Source: an uncultured Victivallis sp.
Lineage (GTDB): Bacteria; Verrucomicrobiota; Lentisphaeria; Victivallales; Victivallaceae
Reading direction: 5' to 3'
DNA: 44,239 bases
Assembly (NCBI RefSeq): GCF_944391105.1
Contig: NZ_CALXSK010000033.1
Coordinates: forward strand, 1 to 44,239
Below are positions 25,933 to 34,633 of this stretch, piece by piece. Below the pieces are notes generated by a model. That model saw nothing but the letters and a program-made list of their open reading frames with translations. It was not told the DNA's origin and ran no database searches. The number at the start of each line of letters is the position of its first letter. The first letter of the stretch is position 1. The translations under genes were made by a program, and so were the position numbers.

Positions 25933-25961
25933 ACTATACGGCAGACCGTGCGGATTTGCAA
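25933..25961 (-). promoter_or_regulatory. Promoter giving a leaderless recX transcript
   Basis: TTGCAA on the minus strand (25961-25956), a 17-bp spacer and TATAGT (25938-25933). The start codon A is at 25927, six bases beyond the -10, exactly where transcription should begin. Confidence 0.65.
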
Positions 25962-26014
25962 GCGCGGACAGGGGGGCGCCGGGCGTTTTTTTCCGGGGTT
26001 TTTGCAAAATTTTC

Positions 26015-26043
26015 TTGCTTTCCGGCCCGAGCGGTTCTATTGT
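26015..26043 (+). promoter_or_regulatory. Promoter of the GrpB-family gene
   Basis: TTGCTT (26015-26020), a 17-bp spacer and TATTGT (26038-26043), followed by AAAA. The two hexamers are the same as in the LacI-operon promoter, suggesting a shared housekeeping sigma preference in this genome. Confidence 0.6.
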
Positions 26044-26084
26044 AAAAAACAATCGGAAGTTGGAACCCCGGCCCGGAGGAGAAA

Positions 26085-26627
26085 ATGGCAGTTGAAGTGG
26101 TGTTGTACCGCCCGGAGTGGATGGAGATGTTCGAGAGCCTCAGGCAGTTTGTCGCCGGCGCTCTCGAAGGAATCAATTGTCGGATCGAGCATGTCGGCAG
26201 CACCGCCGTCCCCGGCCTCTCCGCCAAACCGGTCATCGACGCCGACGTGATTCTGACGAACTGGGAGGAGTTCGGCGAGGCCGCCTCCCGGCTTGAGACG
26301 CTCGGGTTTCAGCGCAGGGGCGATCTCGGTATTCCGTGGCGGGAGGCGTTTACCCGGTCGCCGCACCTCGATTTTTCCCACAACCTCTACGTCTGTCGTG
26401 ACGGCATGCCCGCCGTGGAGAACCATCTGAAACTGCGCGACTATCTGCGTTCGCATCCTTATGATGCCGAACGCTATTCAGCGCGTAAATTTGAACTTGC
26501 CGCCCTCCACCCGGACGATGTCGACGCCTACTGCCGCGGCAAGACCGAACTCATTGCCGAGTTTCTCGCCGCGGCCGGAATGGACGAGAGTGCCATCTCG
26601 GAGATCGAGGCCGTGAATCTGCTCTGA
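26085..26627 (+). CDS. GrpB/UPF0157 family protein (nucleotidyltransferase-like fold)
   Basis: A 180-residue protein of the GrpB (UPF0157) family. The diagnostic segment IEHVGSTAVPGLSAKPVIDADV occurs near residue 35, where the GS and later acidic residues recall the nucleotidyltransferase fold. NLYVCRDGMPAVENHLKLRDYLRSHP is the usual second conserved block. Bacterial GrpB proteins are poorly characterised, and some are linked to glutamate-related or CoA-linked chemistry, so no specific reaction is assigned. GGAGGAG lies just ahead of ATG 26085. It is a single gene with its own promoter. Confidence 0.85.
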   Translation: MAVEVVLYRPEWMEMFESLRQFVAGALEGINCRIEHVGSTAVPGLSAKPVIDADVILTNWEEFGEAASRLETLGFQRRGDLGIPWREAFTRSPHLDFSHNLYVCRDGMPAVENHLKLRDYLRSHPYDAERYSARKFELAALHPDDVDAYCRGKTELIAEFLAAAGMDESAISEIEAVNLL

Positions 26628-26663
26628 CCCCGGAACGGAGAGGGCGCGCGGAGAGTCGGCGGC

Positions 26664-28214
26664 TCACTCCGCCCCGAGGGGGGATTTCCGGTAGTTGATC
26701 GCTTCGAAGATGTGTTCGTCGCGGATCGCCGCGCTCCCGGCGAGATCCGCGATCGTGCGGGCAACCTTCAGAATCCGGTCATAGGCGCGCGGGCTGAGTT
26801 TGAATTTCGCGATCGCCGCGCGCAGCAGCTGTGCACTCGACGGCGCGAGACGGCAGAACTCCTGCAGATCGCGGCTGCTCATCTGGCTGTTGCAGTAAAG
26901 CCCGAATTTTCCGAGCCGTTCCCGCTGGATTTCGCGCGCTTTCACGACCCGAAGGCGGATGGTCTCACTCGATTCGCCTTCCGGCGCGGCCATGAGCTCC
27001 TCCGGCGAAAGCTGCCGGACCGGAACGAGCAGATCGATGCGGTCGAGCAGAGGACCGGAGATCCGCTTCTGGTAGCGCCGTTTCTCCTCGAGTTTGCAGG
27101 TGCAGCCGAGTTCGTATTCCCCGCGCCCGCAGGGACAGGGGTTCATCGCCGCGCAGAGAATGAACCGCGCCGGAAATGTGCAGCTCCCCGCCGCGCGGCT
27201 GACCGTGATCACGCCGTTTTCAAGCGGCTGGCGCAGCACTTCGAGCACGTTGCGCTTGAATTCCGGCAGCTCGTCGAGAAAGAGTACGCCGTTGTGGGCG
27301 AGGCTGATTTCCCCCGGTTTCGGGTCGCGTCCGCCCCCGATCAATCCGACGTCGCTGATCGTGTGATGCGGCGCGCGGAACGGACGGCGATTCAGCAGCG
27401 GCTGCCCGTCCGAGAGCAGTCCGAGCACACTGTGGATCCGGCTCGTTTCAAGCGCCTCCTCCAGCGTCATCGGCGGGAGGATGCCCGGCAGCCGCATCGA
27501 GATCATCGATTTTCCGGTTCCGGGGCTGCCGTTCAGCAGAAGATTGTGTCCGCCCGCGGCGGCGATCTCCATCGCGCGGCGCGCGAGCATCTGCCCCTTG
27601 ACTTCGCTGAAATCCGGTTCGCGCCCGGTGGATTTCCCGATGTATTCACCCAGATCCGCCCGGCATGGCGGCGCGTTGCCGTCGATCAGGATTGAGACCG
27701 CTTCACGGAGTGATCCCGCCGCGTATACCGGCATTCTGCCTCCCGTCGCGAGCGCCGACTCCTCCGCGTTTTCGCGCGGCACGATCAGCCCCGCAAACCG
27801 GTTCAGCCGCGCGAGCCGGTCCGCGATCGGAAGCGCACCCCGGACCGGGCGGACCGTTCCGTCGAGTGCAAGTTCGCCGATCACGGCGTACCGGGCCAGC
27901 GTCTCCGGCGGAATCGTTCCGGTCGCGGCCAGCATCCCGAGTGCGATCCCGAGGTCGAAGGCTCCCCCCTCCTTGCGCAGGTCAGCCGGAGCGAGATTCA
28001 CCACCGTAAACCCCTTCGGCGGCTGAAAACAGGACGAGAGAATCGCCGAACGAACCCGGTCGCGGCTCTCTTTCACCGCCATGTCCGGCAGTCCTACGAT
28101 CGAGACGGCGTTTTCACTTCCGGCGCTCTTCTCCGAGACGGCGGCGTTGACTTCGATCTCAACCGGGTAGGCGTCGATGCCGATGACGGCGGCGGAAAAT
28201 GTCTTCGCGAGCAT
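26664..28214 (-). CDS. comM: ComM/YifB family AAA+ ATPase (Mg-chelatase-like)
   Basis: A 516-residue cytoplasmic AAA+ protein. ComM is a helicase that promotes branch migration during integration of DNA taken up by transformation. The N-terminal Lon-S5-like domain (VSIVGLPDMAVKESRDRVRSAI) precedes the ATPase core with LNGSPGTGKSMISMRL (Walker A) and VLFLDELPEF (Walker B). A cysteine cluster, CPCGRGEYELGCTC, and the C-terminal Mg_chelatase_C region follow. It is the last gene of guaA-rsmD-LPS kinase-comM, 22 bases after the kinase. Its presence hints at competence but does not prove it. Confidence 0.93.
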   Translation of the reverse strand: MLAKTFSAAVIGIDAYPVEIEVNAAVSEKSAGSENAVSIVGLPDMAVKESRDRVRSAILSSCFQPPKGFTVVNLAPADLRKEGGAFDLGIALGMLAATGTIPPETLARYAVIGELALDGTVRPVRGALPIADRLARLNRFAGLIVPRENAEESALATGGRMPVYAAGSLREAVSILIDGNAPPCRADLGEYIGKSTGREPDFSEVKGQMLARRAMEIAAAGGHNLLLNGSPGTGKSMISMRLPGILPPMTLEEALETSRIHSVLGLLSDGQPLLNRRPFRAPHHTISDVGLIGGGRDPKPGEISLAHNGVLFLDELPEFKRNVLEVLRQPLENGVITVSRAAGSCTFPARFILCAAMNPCPCGRGEYELGCTCKLEEKRRYQKRISGPLLDRIDLLVPVRQLSPEELMAAPEGESSETIRLRVVKAREIQRERLGKFGLYCNSQMSSRDLQEFCRLAPSSAQLLRAAIAKFKLSPRAYDRILKVARTIADLAGSAAIRDEHIFEAINYRKSPLGAE

Positions 28215-28236
28215 GGGACGGCACTCCTTTTCCGGG

Positions 28237-29322
28237 CTACATGAATTTTGCGATCCGTTTCAGATTGAAGAAACGGACGTTTTCGTTTTCTTTTCCTTTT
28301 CCCTTCCCGCCGCTGATCCAGTCGGTCAGGCCGGAGGTGAGGTCGAAGGCCGCCATGCGTTCCTCCTGATCCCCCGCGCGGGCCGGAACCGCCCCTCCCG
28401 GAACCGGTTCGAGATAAAGTCTGCCGTTCTCCGGATCGTAGGCCGCCGCCCGCCGGTGCGGAATCAGGGCGAGCTGAAGAAAAAAATGTGCAAGAAACAT
28501 CTTTTCGAGCAGCTCCGGCTCCTCATCTTCAATGACCACGCAGTCCACGTTTTCCTCGATGCGCCGCAGCGGATCGACCGTGTGGAGAATCCCGTCGATG
28601 CGGCGCGTGAATTTCGGATATCCCGCGAGGATCTGCCGCCGCCGTTTCGGCCACTCGTTCCACAGCGCGTCCGCCTCTCGGTCGAGGGCGCGGTCGAAAA
28701 ACTCTGCGGGGGAGGGGATGCCGCACTCCCCGATCAGCGCAATCATCCGCTCGCGGCCGAGCGGTTCGCGCAGCTCCATCGGGATGCGCCGCATGCGGTA
28801 CATCCGGAAGAGTCGGTCGCACAGCGTCGCCCGGCGAATTCCCATGGCGTCGACCATCACAAAGGAGCCGTTCCGCTTGTCGCAGAGAATGTTGCCGATG
28901 TGAAAATCCGGGTGGAAAAGACCCGATTCGAGAATCTTCCGCACGAACGGCGCAAAGCGTTTGAGAAACGGCTCAGGGTCTTCCCCGCCGCGCACGAATT
29001 TCCGCCAGTAGTACTCCCCGACCGATTCCGAATCCGGCAGCGCCCGCGTGACAAGGCAGCCTCCGTTCGGCGATTCACCGCAGGCGAGATACTCGACCAC
29101 CGGAATTCCGCTCTCCCGGAGCAGCTCCGCCCCCCTCCATTCGCGGCGGAACCTTCCTGCGCCGCGCAGATCGCACTTCAGAAAATAATCGCCCGCGCGC
29201 ACCACGCGTCTGACCGGATTGGATTTGACCTCCTCGCCGGTTTCAAGCATGGTTTCAGGGAATTCTCCAAGTTCGGCGCGCACGGCGTCCGACGCAAAGC
29301 GCCAGCGGTAACGGTTGGTCAT
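28237..29322 (-). CDS. Lipopolysaccharide kinase-like protein (InaA/WaaP/Kdo kinase family)
   Basis: A 361-residue protein-kinase-fold enzyme that probably phosphorylates an LPS core sugar in the cytoplasm. DYFLKCDLR supplies the ATP-binding Lys. LFHPDFHIGNILCD is the catalytic loop (Asp near residue 139), and FVMVDAMG is the metal-binding DxG-like site. The C-terminal part is long and basic, ending in helices rich in Lys/Gly/Glu. The start at 29322 overlaps the rsmD stop as ATGA. A much longer frame reaching 29748 runs through rsmD and is spurious. The sugar substrate is not known. A Gram-negative envelope is implied. Confidence 0.82.
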   Translation of the reverse strand: MTNRYRWRFASDAVRAELGEFPETMLETGEEVKSNPVRRVVRAGDYFLKCDLRGAGRFRREWRGAELLRESGIPVVEYLACGESPNGGCLVTRALPDSESVGEYYWRKFVRGGEDPEPFLKRFAPFVRKILESGLFHPDFHIGNILCDKRNGSFVMVDAMGIRRATLCDRLFRMYRMRRIPMELREPLGRERMIALIGECGIPSPAEFFDRALDREADALWNEWPKRRRQILAGYPKFTRRIDGILHTVDPLRRIEENVDCVVIEDEEPELLEKMFLAHFFLQLALIPHRRAAAYDPENGRLYLEPVPGGAVPARAGDQEERMAAFDLTSGLTDWISGGKGKGKENENVRFFNLKRIAKFM

Positions 29323-29891
29323 GCCACTATCTCCCCGAGCAGAAAATCGGTCCCTCCGAATTTGCGGAGCTGCTGTTTTGCGAGGAGGGGCGTGTCGAGG
29401 AACAGCCCGACACTGCCGGGCATGTCCGGAATCTCCCAGATCAGCAGCGCTCCGGCGGCAAATTCGGTGAAGTGGCTGTCCGCAAGAAGTTTTCGGAACA
29501 GTTCCGCCGACTCCGCATAGGGGGGATCGGCGAATATCACGTCCGGCTTTCCGCAGAGTCCGGCGTAGGACGCGACCGTTTCGATGTGGCTGTTGACCAC
29601 CCGGAATCCACAACGGACTCCCGCCTTTTCCATCCTGGCGATGTTCTCTTCGATCACCCGGACGTGGCGCGGATCCGCTTCGACCAGTGTCGCCGCCGCC
29701 GCGCCGCGGCTCGCCGCTTCCAGCGCAAGAGCGCCGGAGCCAGCGCACAAGTCAAGAACAGCACCTCCCGCCAGGCGATTTCCGATGCTGTCGAAAAGCG
29801 CCTTGCGGGCGCGCCCCGCCGTCGGACGCACTCCGATTCCGGGGGGAACGGCCAGTTCGATGTTGCGCGCAGTTCCGGCTATGATCCGCAT
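29319..29891 (-). CDS. rsmD: 16S rRNA (guanine966-N2)-methyltransferase RsmD
   Basis: A 190-residue class I methyltransferase that makes m2G966 in 16S rRNA. It begins MRIIAGTARNIELAVP, followed by GVRPTAGRARKALFDSIG, both family hallmarks. The SAM-binding LDLCAGSGALALEAASRGA and catalytic FADPPYAESAEL are present. It starts seven bases after the guaA stop, with GGGAG inside the guaA end as ribosome site, and overlaps the next gene by four bases. Translational coupling through the operon is likely. Confidence 0.93.
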   Translation of the reverse strand: MRIIAGTARNIELAVPPGIGVRPTAGRARKALFDSIGNRLAGGAVLDLCAGSGALALEAASRGAAAATLVEADPRHVRVIEENIARMEKAGVRCGFRVVNSHIETVASYAGLCGKPDVIFADPPYAESAELFRKLLADSHFTEFAAGALLIWEIPDMPGSVGLFLDTPLLAKQQLRKFGGTDFLLGEIVA

Positions 29892-29898
29892 GCGGCGT

Positions 29899-31440
29899 TT
29901 ACTCCCACTCGATCGTCCCGGGCGGCTTGCTCGTGATGTCGTAGACCACGCGGTTCACGCCGTTGACCTCGTTGATGATGCGCGAGGAGATCCGCCCGAG
30001 CAGATCGGCCGGGAGCGGCACCCAGTCGGCGGTCATGCCGTCGGAGCTCTCGACCGCGCGGATCGCGATGACGTAGTCGTAGGTGCGTTCGTCGCCCATC
30101 ACGCCGACCGTGCGCAGCGGCAGAAAGACCGCGAAGGTCTGCCAGATCTTGTAGTAGAGCCCCGCCTTCTTGATTTCGTCGACGACGATCTCGTCGGCGT
30201 CGCGCAGGATGTCGAGCGTTTTGCGGCTCACGGCGCCGAGATGTCGCACCGCAAGGCCCGGCCCGGGGAACGGCTGGCGCATGACCACGTCTTCCGGCAG
30301 TCCGAGCTGGCGGCCCACTTCACGAACCTCGTCCTTGAAGAGGCGCGACAGCGGTTCGAGCAGTTTGAATTTCATCTCTTTCGGGAGGCCGCCGACGTTG
30401 TGGTGGCTTTTGATCATCGCCGACGGATTGCCGTCGATCGGAACGCTTTCGATCACGTCGGGATAGGTGGTCCCCTGCGCGAGGAATTCGGCGTTTTCGA
30501 TCTTTGAGGAGGCGTCGTCGAACACTTCGACGAACTCTTTGCCGATGATCTTGCGTTTTTGTTCAGGTTCCTCGACGCCCGCGAGTTTCTCAAGAAAGCG
30601 GTCGGTCGCATCGACGTAGATGAGTTTCATGTCGAAGTTGCGCCCGAAGAGCTGCTGAACGCGTTCGGCCTCGTTTTTGCGCAGCAGCCCGTTGTTCACG
30701 AAGATGCAGTTGAGCTGCTTCCCGATCGCCTTGTGGATGAGCGCCGCCGCGACGGAGGAGTCGACGCCGCCGGAGAGTCCGAGGATCACGTTCGACTTCC
30801 CGACCTTCGCGCGGATCTCGCGAATCTGCTGCTCGATGAACGACTCCATCGTCCAGTCGCCGCTGCACTTGCAGATGCGTCGGCAGAAGTTTCCGATGAT
30901 GCTCTTCCCCTCGGGCGTATGGACGACCTCGGGGTGAAACTGAATTCCGTAGAGGTTGCGCGACGGCATGTGCACGGCGCAGAACTCCGTGTTGCCGCTC
31001 GAACCGAGAACCTTGAAGCCGCCCTCCGGCATTTTCGAGACCTTGTCACCGTGGGACATCCACACCTGAATGCGCGGAGAAAGCCCCATGAAAAGTTCTC
31101 CCGGTTCGACGATGTCGAGCATAGCCTTGCCGTATTCGCGCGCTTTCCCGCGGGAGATCTCCCCCCCGAGGGTCTGGATCATGAGCTGAAGCCCGTAGCA
31201 GATTCCGAGTACCGGAATCCCGAGCTCGAAGATGGCCGGGTCGCACTTCGGCGCGTTCGGTGAGTAGACGCTCGAAGGGCCGCCCGAGAGGATGATTCCC
31301 TTCGGATTCTCCGCCCTGATCGCCTCCGCCTTCGTATGATACGGCATGATTTTGCTGTAGACCCGGCACTCGCGGATCCGGCGTGCGATCAGCTGACTGT
31401 ACTGAGAACCGAAGTCGAGAACGATGATCGTTTCACTCAT
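29899..31440 (-). CDS. guaA: GMP synthase (glutamine-hydrolysing)
   Basis: A 513-residue enzyme converting XMP to GMP with ATP and glutamine. The N-terminal class I amidotransferase has [12 protein letters not shown], the nucleophile Cys81 in GICYGLQLM and the catalytic His/Glu in [11 protein letters not shown]. The ATP pyrophosphatase domain has the P-loop [16 protein letters not shown]. The C-terminal dimerisation domain ends in [11 protein letters not shown], the conserved terminus. AAGGAA lies six bases ahead of ATG 31440. It is the first gene of its operon; no guanine riboswitch is visible in the 110-base leader. Confidence 0.97.
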   Translation of the reverse strand: MSETIIVLDFGSQYSQLIARRIRECRVYSKIMPYHTKAEAIRAENPKGIILSGGPSSVYSPNAPKCDPAIFELGIPVLGICYGLQLMIQTLGGEISRGKAREYGKAMLDIVEPGELFMGLSPRIQVWMSHGDKVSKMPEGGFKVLGSSGNTEFCAVHMPSRNLYGIQFHPEVVHTPEGKSIIGNFCRRICKCSGDWTMESFIEQQIREIRAKVGKSNVILGLSGGVDSSVAAALIHKAIGKQLNCIFVNNGLLRKNEAERVQQLFGRNFDMKLIYVDATDRFLEKLAGVEEPEQKRKIIGKEFVEVFDDASSKIENAEFLAQGTTYPDVIESVPIDGNPSAMIKSHHNVGGLPKEMKFKLLEPLSRLFKDEVREVGRQLGLPEDVVMRQPFPGPGLAVRHLGAVSRKTLDILRDADEIVVDEIKKAGLYYKIWQTFAVFLPLRTVGVMGDERTYDYVIAIRAVESSDGMTADWVPLPADLLGRISSRIINEVNGVNRVVYDITSKPPGTIEWE

Positions 31441-31479
31441 AGACGTTTCCTTGATGGAAGGTTCCTTGCAATCGCTTTT

Positions 31480-31492
31480 GTTTTAATATAGC
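31480..31492 (-). promoter_or_regulatory. Extended -10 promoter of guaA
   Basis: On the minus strand, TGCTATATT at about 31492-31484 is an extended -10 element (TGn plus TATATT). No good -35 is present, which fits the extended type. The leader is about 37 bases. Confidence 0.5.
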
Positions 31493-31622
31493 ACAAAAAA
31501 ACGGGGTTTTAAAGGGAGGAGGCTTTCATTTTTCCGGATTTCGGGTTATAGTGTATGAAGCCGGGGGAGAGCCGGCGTTTTTTCGATTCACTGTTTTATA
31601 CTGTTTTATGGAGAGACCTACG

Positions 31623-32504
31623 ATGGATGATATGCTTTACTGCATCAAACTCGTCGACGATTCGGAGAATTTTGATCTCGCCGCCGAGATGCTTGCCGCG
31701 CTGGAACTTGATTCAAGCAGTTATGAGGACAAGGAGAACAAACGGGTCTATCACACCGTTTACGCCTCTGATCCGGAGACCGCGCGAAACAACCTTGCGG
31801 CGCTCAAGGCAGCCGTCGAGGAGTGGAGGGAGTACGGCGTGCGCATCTCGGCGCTTGAGCCGTTCGAACTCAAGAAGGAGGACTGGGCCGAAGTCTGGAA
31901 GAAATATTTCGACGTGATTCCGATTTCGGAGAAGCTGGTCATCAAACCGAGCTGGCTTTCGGTCGAGCCGAAGCCCGGGCTTGCGATTGTCGAACTCGAT
32001 CCCGGCATGAGCTTCGGCACCGGTCAGCATGCGACGACCTATTACTGTCTGAAGACGATCGACCGTCTCGCCGGAAAGGCGGAGGTCCGCAGCATGCTCG
32101 ACGCGGGTTGCGGTTCCGGCATCCTCTCGATCGCTGCGGCGCTGCTCGGGTACGAGCCGGTCGACGCGTTCGACAACGACCCGGACGCAGTGCGCATCGC
32201 CGCCGGGAATCTCGAACGGAACAACATCCGCAATGTGGTTCCGTTCGTCGCGGACGCTGAAGTCTGGCAGGGAAGTCATCCGTACGATCTGGTCTGTGCA
32301 AACATCCTCGGGCATCTGCTCGTGCGCTTCCGGAAGAACATTGTCGAATGGGTGCGGCCGGGCGGATATCTCACGCTCGCGGGGATTCTTTCGACCGAGT
32401 TCGACAAGGTTGCGGAAGCGTTTACGCTTCTCGGGTTCGAGGAGCTCGACCGCGAGACGCTTCGCGAGTGGACCAGCGGCCTGTTCCGCAAACGGAACGC
32501 ATGA
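31623..32504 (+). CDS. prmA: Ribosomal protein L11 methyltransferase
   Basis: A 293-residue methyltransferase, the same length as E. coli PrmA, that trimethylates ribosomal protein L11. The N-terminal small substrate-recognition domain (1-90) is followed by KYFDVIPISEKLVIKPSW, then LDPGMSFGTGQHATT, SAM-binding DAGCGSGILSIAA, and CANILGHLL (the NxL-type motif). GGAGAG nine bases before ATG 31623 and the family length select this start over in-frame Met codons upstream. It is a single-gene unit, divergent from guaA. Confidence 0.93.
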   Translation: MDDMLYCIKLVDDSENFDLAAEMLAALELDSSSYEDKENKRVYHTVYASDPETARNNLAALKAAVEEWREYGVRISALEPFELKKEDWAEVWKKYFDVIPISEKLVIKPSWLSVEPKPGLAIVELDPGMSFGTGQHATTYYCLKTIDRLAGKAEVRSMLDAGCGSGILSIAAALLGYEPVDAFDNDPDAVRIAAGNLERNNIRNVVPFVADAEVWQGSHPYDLVCANILGHLLVRFRKNIVEWVRPGGYLTLAGILSTEFDKVAEAFTLLGFEELDRETLREWTSGLFRKRNA

Positions 32505-32916
32505 GCTTTTCCGTTTCGGGAGTCGGCCGGAGGGTTTTTGCTGAAATTTCTGCGCCGGGGGATTGAAAATGAGCCAATGTCGGGATATATTTAATAGTAT
32601 TATTTCTGCGAATGAGTGACAGATATTGCATCGCCGGCCGGTTTCGTCTGCAATTGACGCTCCGGAGCGACTGTGCGGTGACCGGCAGGACGAGTGGAGG
32701 AGGGAGGCGCTCCCGACAGCGGGAGTTGTTTGACGCGGCGGTTTCCTGACCGGGAGGCGGAGCGGACGTCGGACATTCTTTATTGTGAGAGCGAGGAAAA
32801 ACGGGGGGGCGGAACATCCCGTGCGGCTTCGGGAGTTTTTGTCCCTCCGGTTTCCGCACCGATTGTGTTTTTATCCGGCGGAATGCCGGTGAAGTAAAAC
32901 ATACAATGGGATTTTT
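32505..32916. other. 412-bp intergenic region upstream of the GTPase operon
   Basis: No convincing gene lies here; short open frames lack ribosome sites and known motifs. There are two hairpins: CTCCCG-aca-g-CGGGAG near 32709-32726 followed by TTGTTTG (terminator-like), and CCGGC-ggaat-GCCGG near 32876-32891, just before the GTPase start. An AT-rich patch near 32588-32610 could hold promoter elements. The region is long for this compact genome and presumably carries the operon's control. Confidence 0.5.
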
Positions 32917-34632
32917 ATGGCGCAGAATTGGTTTATCCAGAAGGACGATGAGGTGTCAGGTCCGTTTCGCGGCCGTGATGTGTTCAAAATGGCGGCCGAG
33001 GGGGTGATCTCTCCCGAGACACAGATTCGTTACGGGAACGACGGCGTGTGGTATCGCGCTTCCGAGATCGAAGGGTTGAAGTGGCCCGCCGCCGAACCCT
33101 CCGCCCCGCTGTCCGGTCCGGTTTCCGCGGGGACCGGCGACGCGGAACACGCGAGGATTGTATGTCCGCATTGCTGGAAATCGTTCCCCATCGATGAGGT
33201 CAACTACATTTCGCGGCATCTGGATCTGCTCGGAGATCCGGTTCTCGGGCCGGACGCTCAGCTCCGGTTTCTGCCGTTGCGTTTCAGTCCCGGCGGACTC
33301 GCGCTCGATGCCAACGGCGTGGAGTGTCCGGAGATGGCCTGTCCGCACTGTCACTTGAAGATTCCCGAGTCGCTGGTTGAACTGCCGACGTCGTTTTTTT
33401 CCATCGTGGGAGCTCCCGCCAGCGGCAAATCCTATTTCCTGACCTCGATGATCTGGCAGATTCGGAAGGTGCTTCCGCAGTGGTTCGATTTCACCATCGC
33501 CGATACGGACGCAACGTTCAATTCCGTGCTGAACAACTACGAGAAGATCCTGTTCCTGAACGCAAAACCCGATGAGTATGTCGCCCTGCCCAAGACGGAA
33601 CTGCAGGGGTCCGATTTTTCGAACCAGGTGCTGCTGGACGGAATCAGCGTCGATCTGCCGCGTCCATTCATCTTCAACCTCAGTCCGATGATGTCGCACC
33701 CCGATTACGATACCCGGAGAAAGGTGCTCGAACGAAACATCGTTCTTTACGACAACGCTGGGGAGCATTTTGAGCCGGGACGCGACTCCATGACCAATCT
33801 GGCGACGGTTCACCTCGTTCATTCCGACGGCATCATTTTTCTGTACGACCCGCTCAAGGATGCCCGCATGATGCGCGATTGCAATGGGGACGATCCGCAG
33901 ATTTCCCGCGGCGGAACCGGAGCCAATCAGCTTGCGCTGTTCCACGAGATGACCGGCCGGATCCGGAAATACGCCGGATTGAAGGCCTCCGAGAAATACC
34001 GGAAACCGCTTGTGGTGGTGATTCCGAAGTACGACGCGTGGCGGCAATCTTTCGATCTGCATCTTTCCGAACAGGAATTTCTCTCTTTCGATGCGGAGAA
34101 CATGCGTTACAATCTTGATATCCGGGTTATTACTTCCGTCTCCTATCTGTTGCGGAAGCGGCTGCTGGAAATCTCTCCCGAGGTGGTCGCCGCGGCGGAG
34201 GGGTTTGGAGATCAGGTTTACTTCGTGCCGGTCAGCGCTCTCGGCCGGATTCCGGAGTTCGATGAGAGTCGCGAAATGATCGGAATCAAACCGGATCATC
34301 TCAAACCGCTCTGGGCGGAAGTTCCGTTTCTGCTGCAGCTGTATCTGCACAACCTGCTCGGCGGCGTGGAAACAGCGGTGAAAAACGCCGTCGAGATCAC
34401 AAATTACAAATTCGTTCATGATACGATTCTCTTTTCCCTCCCCGGTCTGCCGAGACGGCAGCAGCTGCCGCGCAACTACTGGGGGAAAACCCTCTATTGT
34501 GACGAGACTCAGCAATATTTCAGACTGCCGTTTCCGCCGGAGGAGAGTGCCGCCTCCGAGCAGGAAAAGGCCGGAAAAAATGGATTGGATGACAGCAACA
34601 GTTTGATCGATACAACCTTCTGGGCAAATTAA
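32917..34632 (+). CDS. GYF_2 / zinc-ribbon P-loop GTPase (DO-GTPase2-like)
   Basis: A 571-residue protein with no signal peptide. Residues 1-55 form a GYF_2 domain (NWFIQKDDEVSGPFRGRDV), a proline-rich-peptide-binding type. A zinc ribbon is split: Cys83/Cys86 and Cys142/Cys145, with about 55 residues between. The GTPase core has Walker A GAPASGKS (165-172), DNAGE at 279-283 as the G3/switch region, DGIIFLYDPL, and PKYD (370-373) as a G4-like specificity motif. This layout matches the DO-GTPase2 family linked by comparative genomics to GAP1-containing conflict systems. It is the first gene of the operon, two bases upstream of the GAP1-like gene. It probably acts as the switch or sensor. GTP rather than ATP use is inferred. 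Confidence 0.8.
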   Translation: MAQNWFIQKDDEVSGPFRGRDVFKMAAEGVISPETQIRYGNDGVWYRASEIEGLKWPAAEPSAPLSGPVSAGTGDAEHARIVCPHCWKSFPIDEVNYISRHLDLLGDPVLGPDAQLRFLPLRFSPGGLALDANGVECPEMACPHCHLKIPESLVELPTSFFSIVGAPASGKSYFLTSMIWQIRKVLPQWFDFTIADTDATFNSVLNNYEKILFLNAKPDEYVALPKTELQGSDFSNQVLLDGISVDLPRPFIFNLSPMMSHPDYDTRRKVLERNIVLYDNAGEHFEPGRDSMTNLATVHLVHSDGIIFLYDPLKDARMMRDCNGDDPQISRGGTGANQLALFHEMTGRIRKYAGLKASEKYRKPLVVVIPKYDAWRQSFDLHLSEQEFLSFDAENMRYNLDIRVITSVSYLLRKRLLEISPEVVAAAEGFGDQVYFVPVSALGRIPEFDESREMIGIKPDHLKPLWAEVPFLLQLYLHNLLGGVETAVKNAVEITNYKFVHDTILFSLPGLPRRQQLPRNYWGKTLYCDETQQYFRLPFPPEESAASEQEKAGKNGLDDSNSLIDTTFWAN

Positions 34633-34633
34633 A

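Noticed and set aside
29323..29748. N-terminal extension of the LPS kinase frame
   Set aside because: It runs through rsmD in another frame, is Arg/Gly-rich and lacks kinase sequence; ATG 29322 with ATGA coupling is the better start.
32694..32897. 67-residue open frame before the GTPase operon
   Set aside because: GC-rich low-complexity product with no recognisable family; kept as intergenic.
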